Both the position numbers and the translations under genes were made by a program. Positions 48,778 through 57,112 of a stretch of DNA of 64,000 nt are shown one piece after another (the stretch's first letter is position 1; each line of letters begins with the position of its first letter). Below the pieces are notes generated by a model. That model was not told the origin of the DNA. It searched no databases and saw only the letters and a program-made list of their open reading frames with translations. Origin of the DNA: Actinophytocola algeriensis (GTDB lineage: Bacteria > Actinomycetota > Actinomycetes > Mycobacteriales > Pseudonocardiaceae); assembly GCF_014203735.1 (NCBI RefSeq), contig NZ_JACHJQ010000004.1, positions 682,001 to 746,000 on the forward strand, given 5' to 3'.

Positions 48778-51171
48778 CGCCCGTTCGATCAGCATCGTGG
48801 CCGTCTTCCTCGCGAGCTCGCAGAGGTCGAGCGTGCTCGTCGTCCCGTAGCCGCCCGTGTACTGGATGCTGGCGCCGATGTTCTGCGCGTCCCACGCGTC
48901 GGGCGACGTCTCCGGCAGGAACACCAGCGACAGCCCGCACTGGCCCTCGTACCGGTTGAACCACACGCCCGTCAGCCCGCCCACGTTCGCGGGCTCGTCG
49001 CCGGTCTGCTCGGCGTCCCGGTCGAAGTGCACGTCGAACGCGTAGCTCTCGTCGCCCTGCGTCATCGTGAACCGGCACTGGGCCGACTGGTACCGGCCGA
49101 CCGGGCCGAGCCGCCAGCCCGGCAGCGTGGCCGCCACCTCGTCGGCGACGCACGGGTCCTTGCCGACGAGGGTCGGCTCCGGCGCGGGTGCCGACCGGGC
49201 GGGCAGCTCGGTGAGCCCCGGCGCCACGTGCGCGGTGTACTCACCCGCCACCTCACATGCGTCCGGCCACGGCGCCTGGTCCTCCGCGCCCGGGACGTAC
49301 CTCCTCACCGACACCTCGGCGCCGAACCCCGTGTTGCCGTACGGCACGTTGTACGTGCAGCCGTTCGCCGCCGGATCGGGCTCGCCGTGGAAGACCTCCT
49401 GCCCGTCGAACTCCGCACTGACCAGGTCGGCACGTTCCTCCTCGGTCAGGTACTCGTTGAGCCGGATCCCGAACCCGATCCGGCTCCCGTCGGCGCCGAC
49501 GGCCATGAGCCGGCACTCGGCGAGCCCGAGAGCCTGGTGCGGTTCGACCGCCACCCTGCCGAAGGTGCTCGCGACCTCGCGGTCGTGCAGCTCGCACGGG
49601 TCGGCGGTTCGGATGCGGTCCATCAGGTCCGCCGTGGACGGCAAGGTGACCGCCTCGTGCACCGCCTTCGGCACCGCGGCGTTCTCGGTGTCCCTGTCCT
49701 GCTTGCCGTTCTTCTCGGGCCGCGTGCGCAGCTTCTCCATCGCGCCCCTGGCCTGCGTGCGGGCGGCGTCCGCGAGGGCCGAGACGGTGACCCCCGTGCC
49801 GTCGGACTGGTCGGCGTCCGAACCGAACTTGAGGAAGAACGCGAGGTTGTCGTCCCGCAGGCGCAGCACGTAGTCGGTGCGGGTGTGGTCGCCGTAGGCC
49901 GAGATGGCCTGCTCGAACTCGGCCGACTCGCCGAGGCCGGCCACCGTGCCCCGCTCCCGCACGTCACCGCTCGCGACCCACAGCCCCCGCTCCTCCTGCT
50001 CGGCGTGGAAGTCACGCGCGGCACCGGCGTCCTCGGCCACGGCGACCACCATGTAGAGGTTCGTCACCCGGCCCACCAGGAACTCGCTGTCGCTGTGGGC
50101 GCCGCAGCGCAGCGAGTCGTAGTCGGGATGGGTGTCCCGGCTCGGCTCGGTGACGATCTCCGGCACGGTCGACCACCGCTTCAGCACGTACACGTCGATC
50201 AGGTCGCAGGGCTCCTCGACGTTCGCGGCGCTGTACCGCGGCCCGCGCTCCGCTTCGGCCGCGCCTGCCTTTCCTGGCTCGTCGTCCCCGGAAAGGACGA
50301 CCGCGGTCACCACCCCGGCGACCAGCACGGCGGCCAGGGCGAGCGCCCCGCCGATGACCCACCCACGCCGGCGCCCCGGCGTGGGTGGCGGCAGCTCCGC
50401 GACGGGCGGAGCAGCGGGAAACGGTGCAGCGGGAAACGGTGCCGCCGGTGGCAGTTCTCCCCGCGGTGGCGGCGCGTCGCCTGCCTGCTCGCGCACCACG
50501 ACCGGGATGGCCGGGTCGCCGAACTCACCCACCGCCCACCTGACCCGGTCGGCGTGCACCGCCGCGGCCGGGACGACCGTGCAGACCGGCAGGTCGGTCA
50601 GCACCGTCCCCGGCACCGGGGAACCGCTCACCACCTGCCCCGGCACGAGCTGCACCCCGAGCTCCACCGCACCCGGCGCCGCGCGGGCGAGGTCGAGACG
50701 CGCCACCGCGGGCCACGGCACCGCGGCCCGTCCCAGTTTCAGCCCGGTGGCGTCGACCTGGAACAGCGTCCACCGCGCCGCGTGCGTGTTCACCACCGCA
50801 CCCAGCGCCCCGACCACCACCAGCACGATCACCGTGCGCGGCAGTGACGGCGCGTCGACGGCCGACGCGATCGCGACGGCACCGGCGAGGCCCGCGAGCA
50901 GTGCCGCGACCTTCCCCGCCAGCCACGCCGTGGAGTACGGCCGGTCGATGCGGTACCGCACCGTCCGCCGCAGCCGTCGCGCCACCAGCGACGCCGCCAC
51001 CAGCACCGCGAGCCCACCGACCGCCGCCAGCAGCGCACCGGGCCCGAACTCGTCGAACAGGGCGGTACCCGCGATCAGCGCCGTGATCGCGCCGGCGGCC
51101 GCCACCACCTCCGCCAACCGCACCTGCCGCGGCCTGCGTTCCCGTCCTGCGGGCGCGGGAGCCGAAAACAC
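48772..51171 (-). CDS. Large membrane protein with three DPC/DUF3558-like modules
   Basis: A 799-residue protein. Residues 1-130 hold four helices and residues about 140-220 a PH-like domain. A Pro-rich linker with tandem FPAAPFPAAPP precedes a transmembrane helix at about residues 270-290 (GALALAAVLVAGVVTAVVL). The extracytoplasmic remainder contains three modules each starting with a DPC-type motif: EEPCDLIDVYVL, ADPCELHDREVASTFG and KDPCVADEVAATLPGW, each followed by a second Cys. These resemble DUF3558 modules of actinobacterial surface lipoproteins. GTG 51171 follows GGAAGGGG. The function is unknown. Confidence 0.75.
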   Translation of the reverse strand: MFSAPAPAGRERRPRQVRLAEVVAAAGAITALIAGTALFDEFGPGALLAAVGGLAVLVAASLVARRLRRTVRYRIDRPYSTAWLAGKVAALLAGLAGAVAIASAVDAPSLPRTVIVLVVVGALGAVVNTHAARWTLFQVDATGLKLGRAAVPWPAVARLDLARAAPGAVELGVQLVPGQVVSGSPVPGTVLTDLPVCTVVPAAAVHADRVRWAVGEFGDPAIPVVVREQAGDAPPPRGELPPAAPFPAAPFPAAPPVAELPPPTPGRRRGWVIGGALALAAVLVAGVVTAVVLSGDDEPGKAGAAEAERGPRYSAANVEEPCDLIDVYVLKRWSTVPEIVTEPSRDTHPDYDSLRCGAHSDSEFLVGRVTNLYMVVAVAEDAGAARDFHAEQEERGLWVASGDVRERGTVAGLGESAEFEQAISAYGDHTRTDYVLRLRDDNLAFFLKFGSDADQSDGTGVTVSALADAARTQARGAMEKLRTRPEKNGKQDRDTENAAVPKAVHEAVTLPSTADLMDRIRTADPCELHDREVASTFGRVAVEPHQALGLAECRLMAVGADGSRIGFGIRLNEYLTEEERADLVSAEFDGQEVFHGEPDPAANGCTYNVPYGNTGFGAEVSVRRYVPGAEDQAPWPDACEVAGEYTAHVAPGLTELPARSAPAPEPTLVGKDPCVADEVAATLPGWRLGPVGRYQSAQCRFTMTQGDESYAFDVHFDRDAEQTGDEPANVGGLTGVWFNRYEGQCGLSLVFLPETSPDAWDAQNIGASIQYTGGYGTTSTLDLCELARKTATMLIERAS

Positions 51172-51264
51172 CCCTGTTCCCCTTCCGTCGACCAACGTCA
51201 GGGGTCATCACAGGCCACTCGCGGCACCACCGGCCAGGCCACCGCCCGGCCATTTTGTGGCCGG

Positions 51265-52203
51265 TCAGCCGGCCAGGTGGGACAGCAGGAAGGACCGCAC
51301 CTGGTCCAGGTCCGCGGACAGCGCCACGTCGACCTCGCGGCCCTCCCCGGGGTTCCGCGTGGCCCGCTGGTCCGCGATCACGTTCCCGCGCCCCGGTCCG
51401 TACCCGCAGTCCACCTCGACCGGCATCGCGGTCGTGTGCAACAGGCCCGGCTTGATCGCCTCCGCCACCGCGACCGCGTCGTGGACGACCATGCCGTCGC
51501 GGCCCAGCGACCGGCTGTAGTGCTCGCGGTAGGTGGCCGTCAGCGACACCAGCGTGGCGCCGCGCGGCCCCGCCGCGGCCAGCGAGTCCAGCCACGGCCC
51601 GTCCACCGCGCACCGCGTCGTCAGGTCCATCGGCACCAGCGTGACCGGCACCGGCTCCTCGACCAGCACCCGCCGCGCCGCCTCCGGGTCGCTCCAGATG
51701 TTGAACTCGGCCGCCGCCGTCACGTTGCCGCCACCCAGCGCGCCCCCCATCACCACCAGCCGCGCGATCTTGCTCCGCACCCCGGGGTGTGCGGCCAGCA
51801 GCAGCGCGATGTTCGTCAGCGGGCCGATCGGCACGATCGTCACCGGCGCCGGTGCCGACTCCAGCAGCGACACGAGCAGCGACACCGCGTCGACCCCGGC
51901 CACCCCGGTGGCGCGCTCCGGCAGCGTCTCCGCCTGGCCGGACAGCCCGTCGGCGCCGTGGACGTGGCGCGCGCGGTGCGGGTGCGGGTGCACGAGCGGC
52001 TGCTCCGCGCCCGCCGCCACCGGCACGTCGTCCCGGCCGTACAGCGCGAGCACGCGCAGCGCGTTCCGCGTGGTCAGCGCGAGGCCGACGTTGCCGAACA
52101 CCGTCGTCACGCCGATCAGGTCCACCTCGGGTGCCGCACACGCCAGAGCCAGCGCGAACGCGTCGTCGACGCCGGGGTCCGTGTCGATGATGAGGGGAGT
52201 CAT
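51265..52203 (-). CDS. Nucleoside hydrolase (inosine-uridine preferring family)
   Basis: A 312-residue hydrolase that cleaves the N-glycosidic bond of nucleosides. The calcium-binding signature LIIDTDPGVDDAFALALA is at the N-terminus, with VPIGPLTNIALLL, VVMGGALGGGNVTAAAEFNI and the catalytic histidine segment VVHDAVAVAEAI following. Length matches the family. It is divergent from the hexapeptide acyltransferase gene. It likely serves purine/pyrimidine salvage or nucleoside scavenging. Confidence 0.93.
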   Translation of the reverse strand: MTPLIIDTDPGVDDAFALALACAAPEVDLIGVTTVFGNVGLALTTRNALRVLALYGRDDVPVAAGAEQPLVHPHPHRARHVHGADGLSGQAETLPERATGVAGVDAVSLLVSLLESAPAPVTIVPIGPLTNIALLLAAHPGVRSKIARLVVMGGALGGGNVTAAAEFNIWSDPEAARRVLVEEPVPVTLVPMDLTTRCAVDGPWLDSLAAAGPRGATLVSLTATYREHYSRSLGRDGMVVHDAVAVAEAIKPGLLHTTAMPVEVDCGYGPGRGNVIADQRATRNPGEGREVDVALSADLDQVRSFLLSHLAG

Positions 52204-52307
52204 GTGTCAGACGGTATCGGCCTGCTCGCTCGCAGCGACCACAGCGGGCCGCCTCCTGCCACGGTGACCACGGCTCGGTCATGTGGGGGAGGCAGGCGGC
52301 CGTCGGA

Positions 52308-52324
52308 TACGGTCACCTGCCATG
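52308..52324 (+). promoter_or_regulatory. Leaderless-type -10 box before the acyltransferase gene
   Basis: TACGGT (52308-52313) lies 8 nt before ATG 52322. Confidence 0.45.
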
Positions 52325-53080
52325 ACATCCATGTGGGGATCGCCTGTGGTCGAGCGGGTCCGTGGCTGGCAGCGAGCTCGCAGGGACCCGAACCAGGCGC
52401 GGTTCCTGACCGTCGACTCGCTGCGCTGGGTGGTCCGCAACCGGGCGTGGACGCCGTGGTACCTGGTGCGCTACTGGCGGCTGCTGAAGTTCCGCGTCGC
52501 CAACCCGCACATCGTGTTGCGCGGCATGGTGTTCCTCGGCAAGGACCTCGACGTCCACTGCCGACCCGGCTACGGCCGCATGGAGATCGGCCGCTGGGTG
52601 CACATCGGCGACGGCAACGCGATCCGCTGTCACGAGGGGTCGTTGCGCATCGGCGACAAGTCCGTGTTCGGCAGGCAGAACGTGATCAACTGCTACCTGG
52701 ACATCGAGCTGGGCGAGGCCGCGCTGGTCGCCGACTGGGTGTACATCTGCGACTTCGACCACGTGACGTCGGACATCAACCTGCCGATCAAGGACCAGGG
52801 CATCGTGAAGGCGCCGGTGCGCATCGGCCCGGACACGTGGACGTGCACGAAGGTCACGATCACCAAGGGCACCCGCATCGGGCGGGGGGCCGTGCTTGGC
52901 GCGCACGCGGTCGTGAAGGGCGACATCCCGGACTACGCGGTGGCGGCGGGCATCCCGGCGAAGGTGGTCCGCGACCGCCGCGCCACCTACGAGGCGGAGG
53001 CGCAGCGCCGCGCCGCGGTGGCCGACATGTCCCGCAAGGCGGCGGCCGCGCTGAAGAAGACCCTCGAGACCTACAGCTGA
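52322..53080 (+). CDS. Hexapeptide-repeat acyltransferase
   Basis: A 252-residue left-handed beta-helix acyltransferase. Hexapeptide turns run from IGRWVHIGDGNAIRCHEG to IGRGAVLGAHAVVKGDIPDY, ending in the family signature VAAGIPAKVVRDR. The catalytic-loop histidine is in ICDFDHVTSDINLPIKDQGI. The N-terminal 60 residues are basic (RVRGWQRARRDPNQ) and may bind membrane or substrate. Similar enzymes O-acetylate sugars or glycolipids. It is followed immediately by a small membrane protein gene with a one-base overlap. Confidence 0.88.
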   Translation: MTSMWGSPVVERVRGWQRARRDPNQARFLTVDSLRWVVRNRAWTPWYLVRYWRLLKFRVANPHIVLRGMVFLGKDLDVHCRPGYGRMEIGRWVHIGDGNAIRCHEGSLRIGDKSVFGRQNVINCYLDIELGEAALVADWVYICDFDHVTSDINLPIKDQGIVKAPVRIGPDTWTCTKVTITKGTRIGRGAVLGAHAVVKGDIPDYAVAAGIPAKVVRDRRATYEAEAQRRAAVADMSRKAAAALKKTLETYS

Positions 53081-53463
53081 TGCCGCGCAAGATCGGTCTC
53101 ACGCTGGCCGGTGTCGTGCTCGGCGTGCTCCTGGCCGTCGGCTGGTGGTGGCTCGACGACGCGCGGGTGCTCGTGCGCCTCGAGCTCTACCAGGCACCGT
53201 CCGGCCAGGAGTACGAGGGCGAGCGGGGCCACAAGGTGGTGCTGGCCCGCATCGACAACCACCTCGGCGGCGTCCAGGGCTACGAGGTGTGGCTGGGAGA
53301 CGGCGTGGACAGCGACACCCCGTACGGGCACGTCGTGGACATACCGAGCGGCTGGGTGACCGAGGGCCTGCGGGTCGAGTGGCGCGCGGACGGCGTGGCG
53401 CTGGTCTTCACCGACGGCGGTGAGATCTTCGTGCCCGCCGAGCACTTCACCGGCGGCCGGTGA
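53080..53463 (+). CDS. Small membrane-anchored protein
   Basis: A 127-residue protein with an N-terminal hydrophobic anchor (IGLTLAGVVLGVLLAVGWWWL) and an extracytoplasmic beta-rich domain (GHKVVLARIDNHLGGVQGYE, VALVFTDGGEIFVPAEHF). The ATG at 53080 shares its A with the acyltransferase TGA stop (TGATG), so the two are translationally coupled. No family is recognised. It could anchor or assist the acyltransferase, but nothing in the sequence proves this. Confidence 0.75.
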   Translation: MPRKIGLTLAGVVLGVLLAVGWWWLDDARVLVRLELYQAPSGQEYEGERGHKVVLARIDNHLGGVQGYEVWLGDGVDSDTPYGHVVDIPSGWVTEGLRVEWRADGVALVFTDGGEIFVPAEHFTGGR

Positions 53464-53517
53464 CGCTTTCCTCGCGGTGAAAGCGGGTCGAAAGAGGGCT
53501 CGCCAGGATCGCGGTCC

Positions 53518-54198
53518 ATGACATACCCACCGCAGCAGGGGCAGCCGTACGGCGGCTACCCGGGGCAGGCAGGCCCCTATGGCCAGCCGCCGAAGAACAG
53601 GGCACCGGTCATCGCGACCATGATCTTCCTCGTCGCGGTACTGGCCGGGGTCGGCGTCCTGGGGTTCGTGGCGCCCGGCTTCTTCCTCGGTGACGACGAC
53701 AAGAGCAGCGGGGGCGGCTCCGCGAGCGACGACAGCGGGGGCAGCGGCCCCGGTGGTGGCCCCGGCGGTCTCCCCGGCGGCGACTCTGGTGGTGGAGTTT
53801 CAGACGGGCCCGATACGCCCGGTGAGTCCGACGACTCCGGTGGTGACGGCCCCGGCGCGGACTCCGACGGTCCGGCCGACGGCCCCGGATCGGGTTCCTC
53901 GTCAGGAGACGGGGACTCCGAAGCCGCGGCGTTCGCCGAGGAGTTCGTGAGCGCGGTCAACGCCAAGGACGCCGCCACAGCGAACGGCATGTACTGCCCG
54001 GGCGCGGCCAAGGGCATCGTGGACTACGCGGTCGCCAAGGACCCGAAGCTGGCGATCGACTCCACCGAAACCAGCAGCGTCTTCTACACGGTGATGCTGA
54101 CCGGCACGCTGGAAGGCAGGCCACTGCGGCGCGGCAAGATCACAGTGGAGCTCAAGGGCAGCAACGCGCCCTGTGTCTTCACGTTCAGCGCGGGCTGA
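53518..54198 (+). CDS. Membrane-anchored protein with Gly/Asp-rich linker and DUF4878-like domain
   Basis: A 226-residue protein in four parts: a Pro/Gly/Tyr cytoplasmic tail (residues 1-28), one transmembrane helix (APVIATMIFLVAVLAGVGVLG), a long low-complexity linker of Gly, Ser, Asp and Pro (residues 62-135), and a C-terminal NTF2-like domain (FAEEFVSAVNAKDAATANGM, ending APCVFTFSAG). This is the common architecture of secreted DUF4878-type proteins in actinobacteria. ATG 53518 follows CAGGAT by 8 nt. The function is unknown. Confidence 0.8.
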   Translation: MTYPPQQGQPYGGYPGQAGPYGQPPKNRAPVIATMIFLVAVLAGVGVLGFVAPGFFLGDDDKSSGGGSASDDSGGSGPGGGPGGLPGGDSGGGVSDGPDTPGESDDSGGDGPGADSDGPADGPGSGSSSGDGDSEAAAFAEEFVSAVNAKDAATANGMYCPGAAKGIVDYAVAKDPKLAIDSTETSSVFYTVMLTGTLEGRPLRRGKITVELKGSNAPCVFTFSAG

Positions 54199-54250
54199 AG
54201 GGTCGGATCCCAGGCAGCAGTGCCGGGCCGGTCGCGCGTCGCCGTGTGGG

Positions 54251-55498
54251 TCAGGACGCGAACGCGTTGCCCGACGCGATCTTCGGGCGGCCGAGTGGCT
54301 GGTGGTCGCGGACGGTGGCCGACGCGTAGACGGCGGCCGTCTCCTCCGCGATGCGCTGCCACGAGAACTCGGTCGCCAGGCGGGCCTTCGCGGCCCTGGC
54401 CCGCCGGGCGGCCGCGGCCGGGTCGACGAGCACCGCGCGCACCGCACCCGCGATCGCGTCGACGTCGCCGGGCGTCACCGACAGCCCGGTTTCCCCGTCC
54501 ACCACCAGTTCCGCCAGTCCGCCCGCGGTCGACGCCACCAGGGGGGCGCCCGCCGCGGCGGCTTCCAGCGCCACGATGCCGAACGGTTCGTACCGCGACG
54601 GCAGCACCACCACGTCCGCCGCCACGAGCAGCGCCTTCAACGCGCGGTCCGGCAGGTGCCCCGCGAAGTCCACCGACCGGCGCACCCGCAGCTTCCGCGA
54701 CTGCTCGACCAGCGCAGCCGCCTGCCTGCCCTGGCCGGCGACCACGAGCCGCGTGCCCGGGAAGGCGCGCCGCACGCGCGGCAGCGCGGCCAACAGGTCG
54801 TGGACACCCTTCTCCCACTCCAGCCGTCCGAAGTACACGATCACCGGCGCGCCGTCCGGCGCGTACCTGGCCCGCGTCTTCCGCACCGACGCCGCGGTCG
54901 GCCGCCAGCCCTGCGGGTGGATGCCGTTGTGGATCACCGCCATGTCGGTCACCTCGAACAGGTGCGACACCTCGGCCCGCATCGCGGACGAACAGGTGAT
55001 CAACGCGTCGGCGCGGTTGGCCAGCCACCACTCGACCGAGTGAATCTGCTGGTTCAGCGACTGCGACAGCCATCCGCTGTGCCTGCCCGCCTCGGTGGCG
55101 TGGATGGTCGCCACCAGCGGCACGGCGAAGTAGTCGGCGAGCGCGATGGCCGGGTGCGTCACCAGCCAGTCGTGGGCGTGCACGACGTCCGGTCGCCATC
55201 CGTCCAGCTGGGACAGTCCGGCCCGCACGAGCCCGTGGCCCATGGCGAGCGTCCACGCCACGAGGTCCTTCTCGAACGTCAGGTGCGTCGGGTCCTCCGC
55301 GACCCGCACCACCCGCACGCCCTCAGCGACGACGTCGGTGGTCGGGTGGGTCAGCGCGTCCGTGCCCGCCTCGTGCCTGCACAGCACGACGACCTCGTGG
55401 CCCAGCGCCGTCAGCTCGGTCGCGAGCGCGTGCACGTGCCTGCCCAGCCCGCCGACGACCACCGGCGGGTACTCCCACGACAACATCAGCACGCGCAT
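54251..55498 (-). CDS. GT4 glycosyltransferase (Rv3032/GlgA-like)
   Basis: A 415-residue GT-B glycosyltransferase. The N-terminal segment VLMLSWEYPPVVVGGLGRHV is the signature of Rv3032 and bacterial GlgA-like enzymes. The C-terminal donor site has VVLPSRYEPFGIVALEAAAAG with the conserved EPFG...E pattern. In Mycobacterium tuberculosis the homologue Rv3032 extends alpha-1,4-glucan for methylglucose lipopolysaccharide and contributes to glycogen. ATG 55498 shares a base with the GH57 stop (TGATG). It is the last gene of the methyltransferase-GH57-GT4 unit. Confidence 0.9.
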   Translation of the reverse strand: MRVLMLSWEYPPVVVGGLGRHVHALATELTALGHEVVVLCRHEAGTDALTHPTTDVVAEGVRVVRVAEDPTHLTFEKDLVAWTLAMGHGLVRAGLSQLDGWRPDVVHAHDWLVTHPAIALADYFAVPLVATIHATEAGRHSGWLSQSLNQQIHSVEWWLANRADALITCSSAMRAEVSHLFEVTDMAVIHNGIHPQGWRPTAASVRKTRARYAPDGAPVIVYFGRLEWEKGVHDLLAALPRVRRAFPGTRLVVAGQGRQAAALVEQSRKLRVRRSVDFAGHLPDRALKALLVAADVVVLPSRYEPFGIVALEAAAAGAPLVASTAGGLAELVVDGETGLSVTPGDVDAIAGAVRAVLVDPAAAARRARAAKARLATEFSWQRIAEETAAVYASATVRDHQPLGRPKIASGNAFAS

Positions 55499-56988
55499 CA
55501 GACCAACAACCCCCGTGCGTCCAACCGCCCGAACACGCCGTCCTCCGCCCGCAGTGCCTCGGCCCGCGAGAACCGCGACCGGTGGTCCGCCCGCAGCAGC
55601 GCCGCCAGCTCCGCGAACCGGTCGCCGTGGACCTTCGCGCGCCGCCGCGCGTAGTCCGCGGCCGAGTCCTTCGTGACCATGAACGCCCAGTCGCTCGACA
55701 GCGTAAGCAGCGCCTCGCGCACCAGCTGGTCCCGCACCGGGTCCCGGTACGGCACCGGCGGCACGGCGAGGAGTTCGTCCTGCAGTGCCGCGCCCGCGTT
55801 CACCAGGTCCGACACCTGCTCGCCGTCCCAGACGCGCCAGTCCTTGCCGGAACCCCACGACGACGCGGGCAGGTCCACCGGGTCGCCGACGTGCCCGGCC
55901 TCGATCGCACCGCGCAGCGTCGTCACCCGCACCCCGGCCTCGGGCAGCGCACGCAGCACCGCCTCCAGCCACGCCGGGCCTTCGTGCCACCAGTGCCCGA
56001 ACAGCTCGGTGTCGTACGCCGCCACCACGAGCCCCGGCCGCCCGTGCCGCTCGCGCAGCGACCGCAACCGCGCGACGACCGTGTCGGTGAAGTCGCGTGC
56101 GTGCCGCCGCACCGCGATGGCCGCGAGCGCCGGGTCGTACGGCTTCTTCTCGTGCGGTGGCACGTGTTTGCCCGTCACCCGGGACGGCTTCAGCCCACTC
56201 GGGTGGTCGAACGTGTGGAAGTCGCGGTAGGCCGCGTCGCCGGGGTAGCCCGCCTTCGGGGACCACACGCGGTAGGTCACCTCGAGGTCGCGCCCGAAGC
56301 ACAGCACGTCCGACGACCCGACCGGCCGCGCCGCGTGCGTGTCGCCGTGCAGCGCCGGTCCGTCCACGAGGAACCGCCGCACACCCTCGGCCTGGTAGTC
56401 CGCTTCCATGCCCGGCGCGTACCCGCATTCGGGCGCCCAGATCCCGTCCGGCGCGCGGCCAAGCCGCAGTGCCGTGTCGTCGAGGCCGGTGCGCAGCGCG
56501 AACCGCCGCACCTCGGGCCGCAGCAGGGGCTGGAAGGGGTGGGTCGCCGGCCCGCCCAACAGCTCGATCACGCCGGAGTCCGTCATGGACCGCAGCACCG
56601 GCGAGAACCCGTGGCGCCAGCGGGTGTCGAACCGCTCCAGCGCGTGCCCGGCGGCGCGGAACTCGGCGGCCGCGAGGTCACGCAGCACCGGCTCCTCCCA
56701 CTGCCCTGCCGCGAACTGCGCGCGCAGCTGCCAGTTGCCGAGCCAGTCGTGGCAGGCGCGCAGGGCGTACGGGTCGTCGAGCTGCGCGGCCAGCACCGGG
56801 GTCACGCCGAGCGTGAGGACGTCGCGGCGGCCCTCCTCGGCGAAGCGGTGCAGCAGCTCGATCACCGGCAGGTAGGAGTGCGCCCACGCCTGGTAGAGCC
56901 ATTCCTCGCCGACCGGCCACGTGCCGTGGTGGGGGAGCCAGGGCAGGTGGCTGTGCAGCACCAGGCAGAACGAGCCCTCATCACTCAT
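55498..56988 (-). CDS. GH57 alpha-glucan branching enzyme-like protein (Rv3031-like)
   Basis: A 496-residue GH57 enzyme with N-terminal segment FCLVLHSHLPWLPHHGTWPV and catalytic regions GIWAPECGYAPGMEADY (nucleophile Glu) and VVAAYDTELFGHWWHEGP (acid/base Asp). DUF1957-type helices close the C-terminal half. Rv3031 of M. tuberculosis, of the same length, is assigned as the branching enzyme of methylglucose lipopolysaccharide. The start ATG 56988 is preceded by GAGGAG and overlaps the TGA of a 21-codon ORF. Confidence 0.92.
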   Translation of the reverse strand: MSDEGSFCLVLHSHLPWLPHHGTWPVGEEWLYQAWAHSYLPVIELLHRFAEEGRRDVLTLGVTPVLAAQLDDPYALRACHDWLGNWQLRAQFAAGQWEEPVLRDLAAAEFRAAGHALERFDTRWRHGFSPVLRSMTDSGVIELLGGPATHPFQPLLRPEVRRFALRTGLDDTALRLGRAPDGIWAPECGYAPGMEADYQAEGVRRFLVDGPALHGDTHAARPVGSSDVLCFGRDLEVTYRVWSPKAGYPGDAAYRDFHTFDHPSGLKPSRVTGKHVPPHEKKPYDPALAAIAVRRHARDFTDTVVARLRSLRERHGRPGLVVAAYDTELFGHWWHEGPAWLEAVLRALPEAGVRVTTLRGAIEAGHVGDPVDLPASSWGSGKDWRVWDGEQVSDLVNAGAALQDELLAVPPVPYRDPVRDQLVREALLTLSSDWAFMVTKDSAADYARRRAKVHGDRFAELAALLRADHRSRFSRAEALRAEDGVFGRLDARGLLV

Positions 56989-57050
56989 GGACGCTCCTCG
57001 CAGGCTCCGAGCGTCCACGGTGTCGACGATTCGCTCGCAAGCTCGCTCAT
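56985..57050 (-). CDS. Mini-ORF 2 in the methyltransferase-GH57 junction
   Basis: The second copy of a 21-codon ORF, MSELASESSTPWTLGACEER then P. Its ATG (57050) overlaps the TGA of mini-ORF 1, and its TGA overlaps the ATG of the GH57 gene (ATGA). GAGGAG lies before the next ATG within each copy. Whether the peptide is stable is unknown; the arrangement suggests a re-initiation chain. Confidence 0.5.
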   Translation of the reverse strand: MSELASESSTPWTLGACEERP

Positions 57051-57112
57051 GGACGCTCCTCGCAGGCTCCGAGCGTCCACGGTGTCGACGATTCGCTCGC
57101 AAGCTCGCTCAT
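57047..57112 (-). CDS. Mini-ORF 1 in the methyltransferase-GH57 junction
   Basis: The first copy of the same 21-codon ORF as at 56985-57050. Its ATG overlaps the TGA stop of the methyltransferase gene (57111-57109), and its own TGA overlaps the ATG of the second copy. Confidence 0.5.
   Translation of the reverse strand: MSELASESSTPWTLGACEERP

Larger units (their letters stand above)
56985..57112 (-). repeat. 62-bp tandem duplication at the methyltransferase-GH57 junction
   Basis: Two consecutive 62-bp units each begin ATGAGCGAGCTTGCGAGCGA and end GCGAGGAGCGTCC. ATG codons fall at 57112, 57050 and 56988. The GAGCGAGCTTGCGAGCGAA part resembles the junction elements elsewhere in the window with changes. 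Confidence 0.93.
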
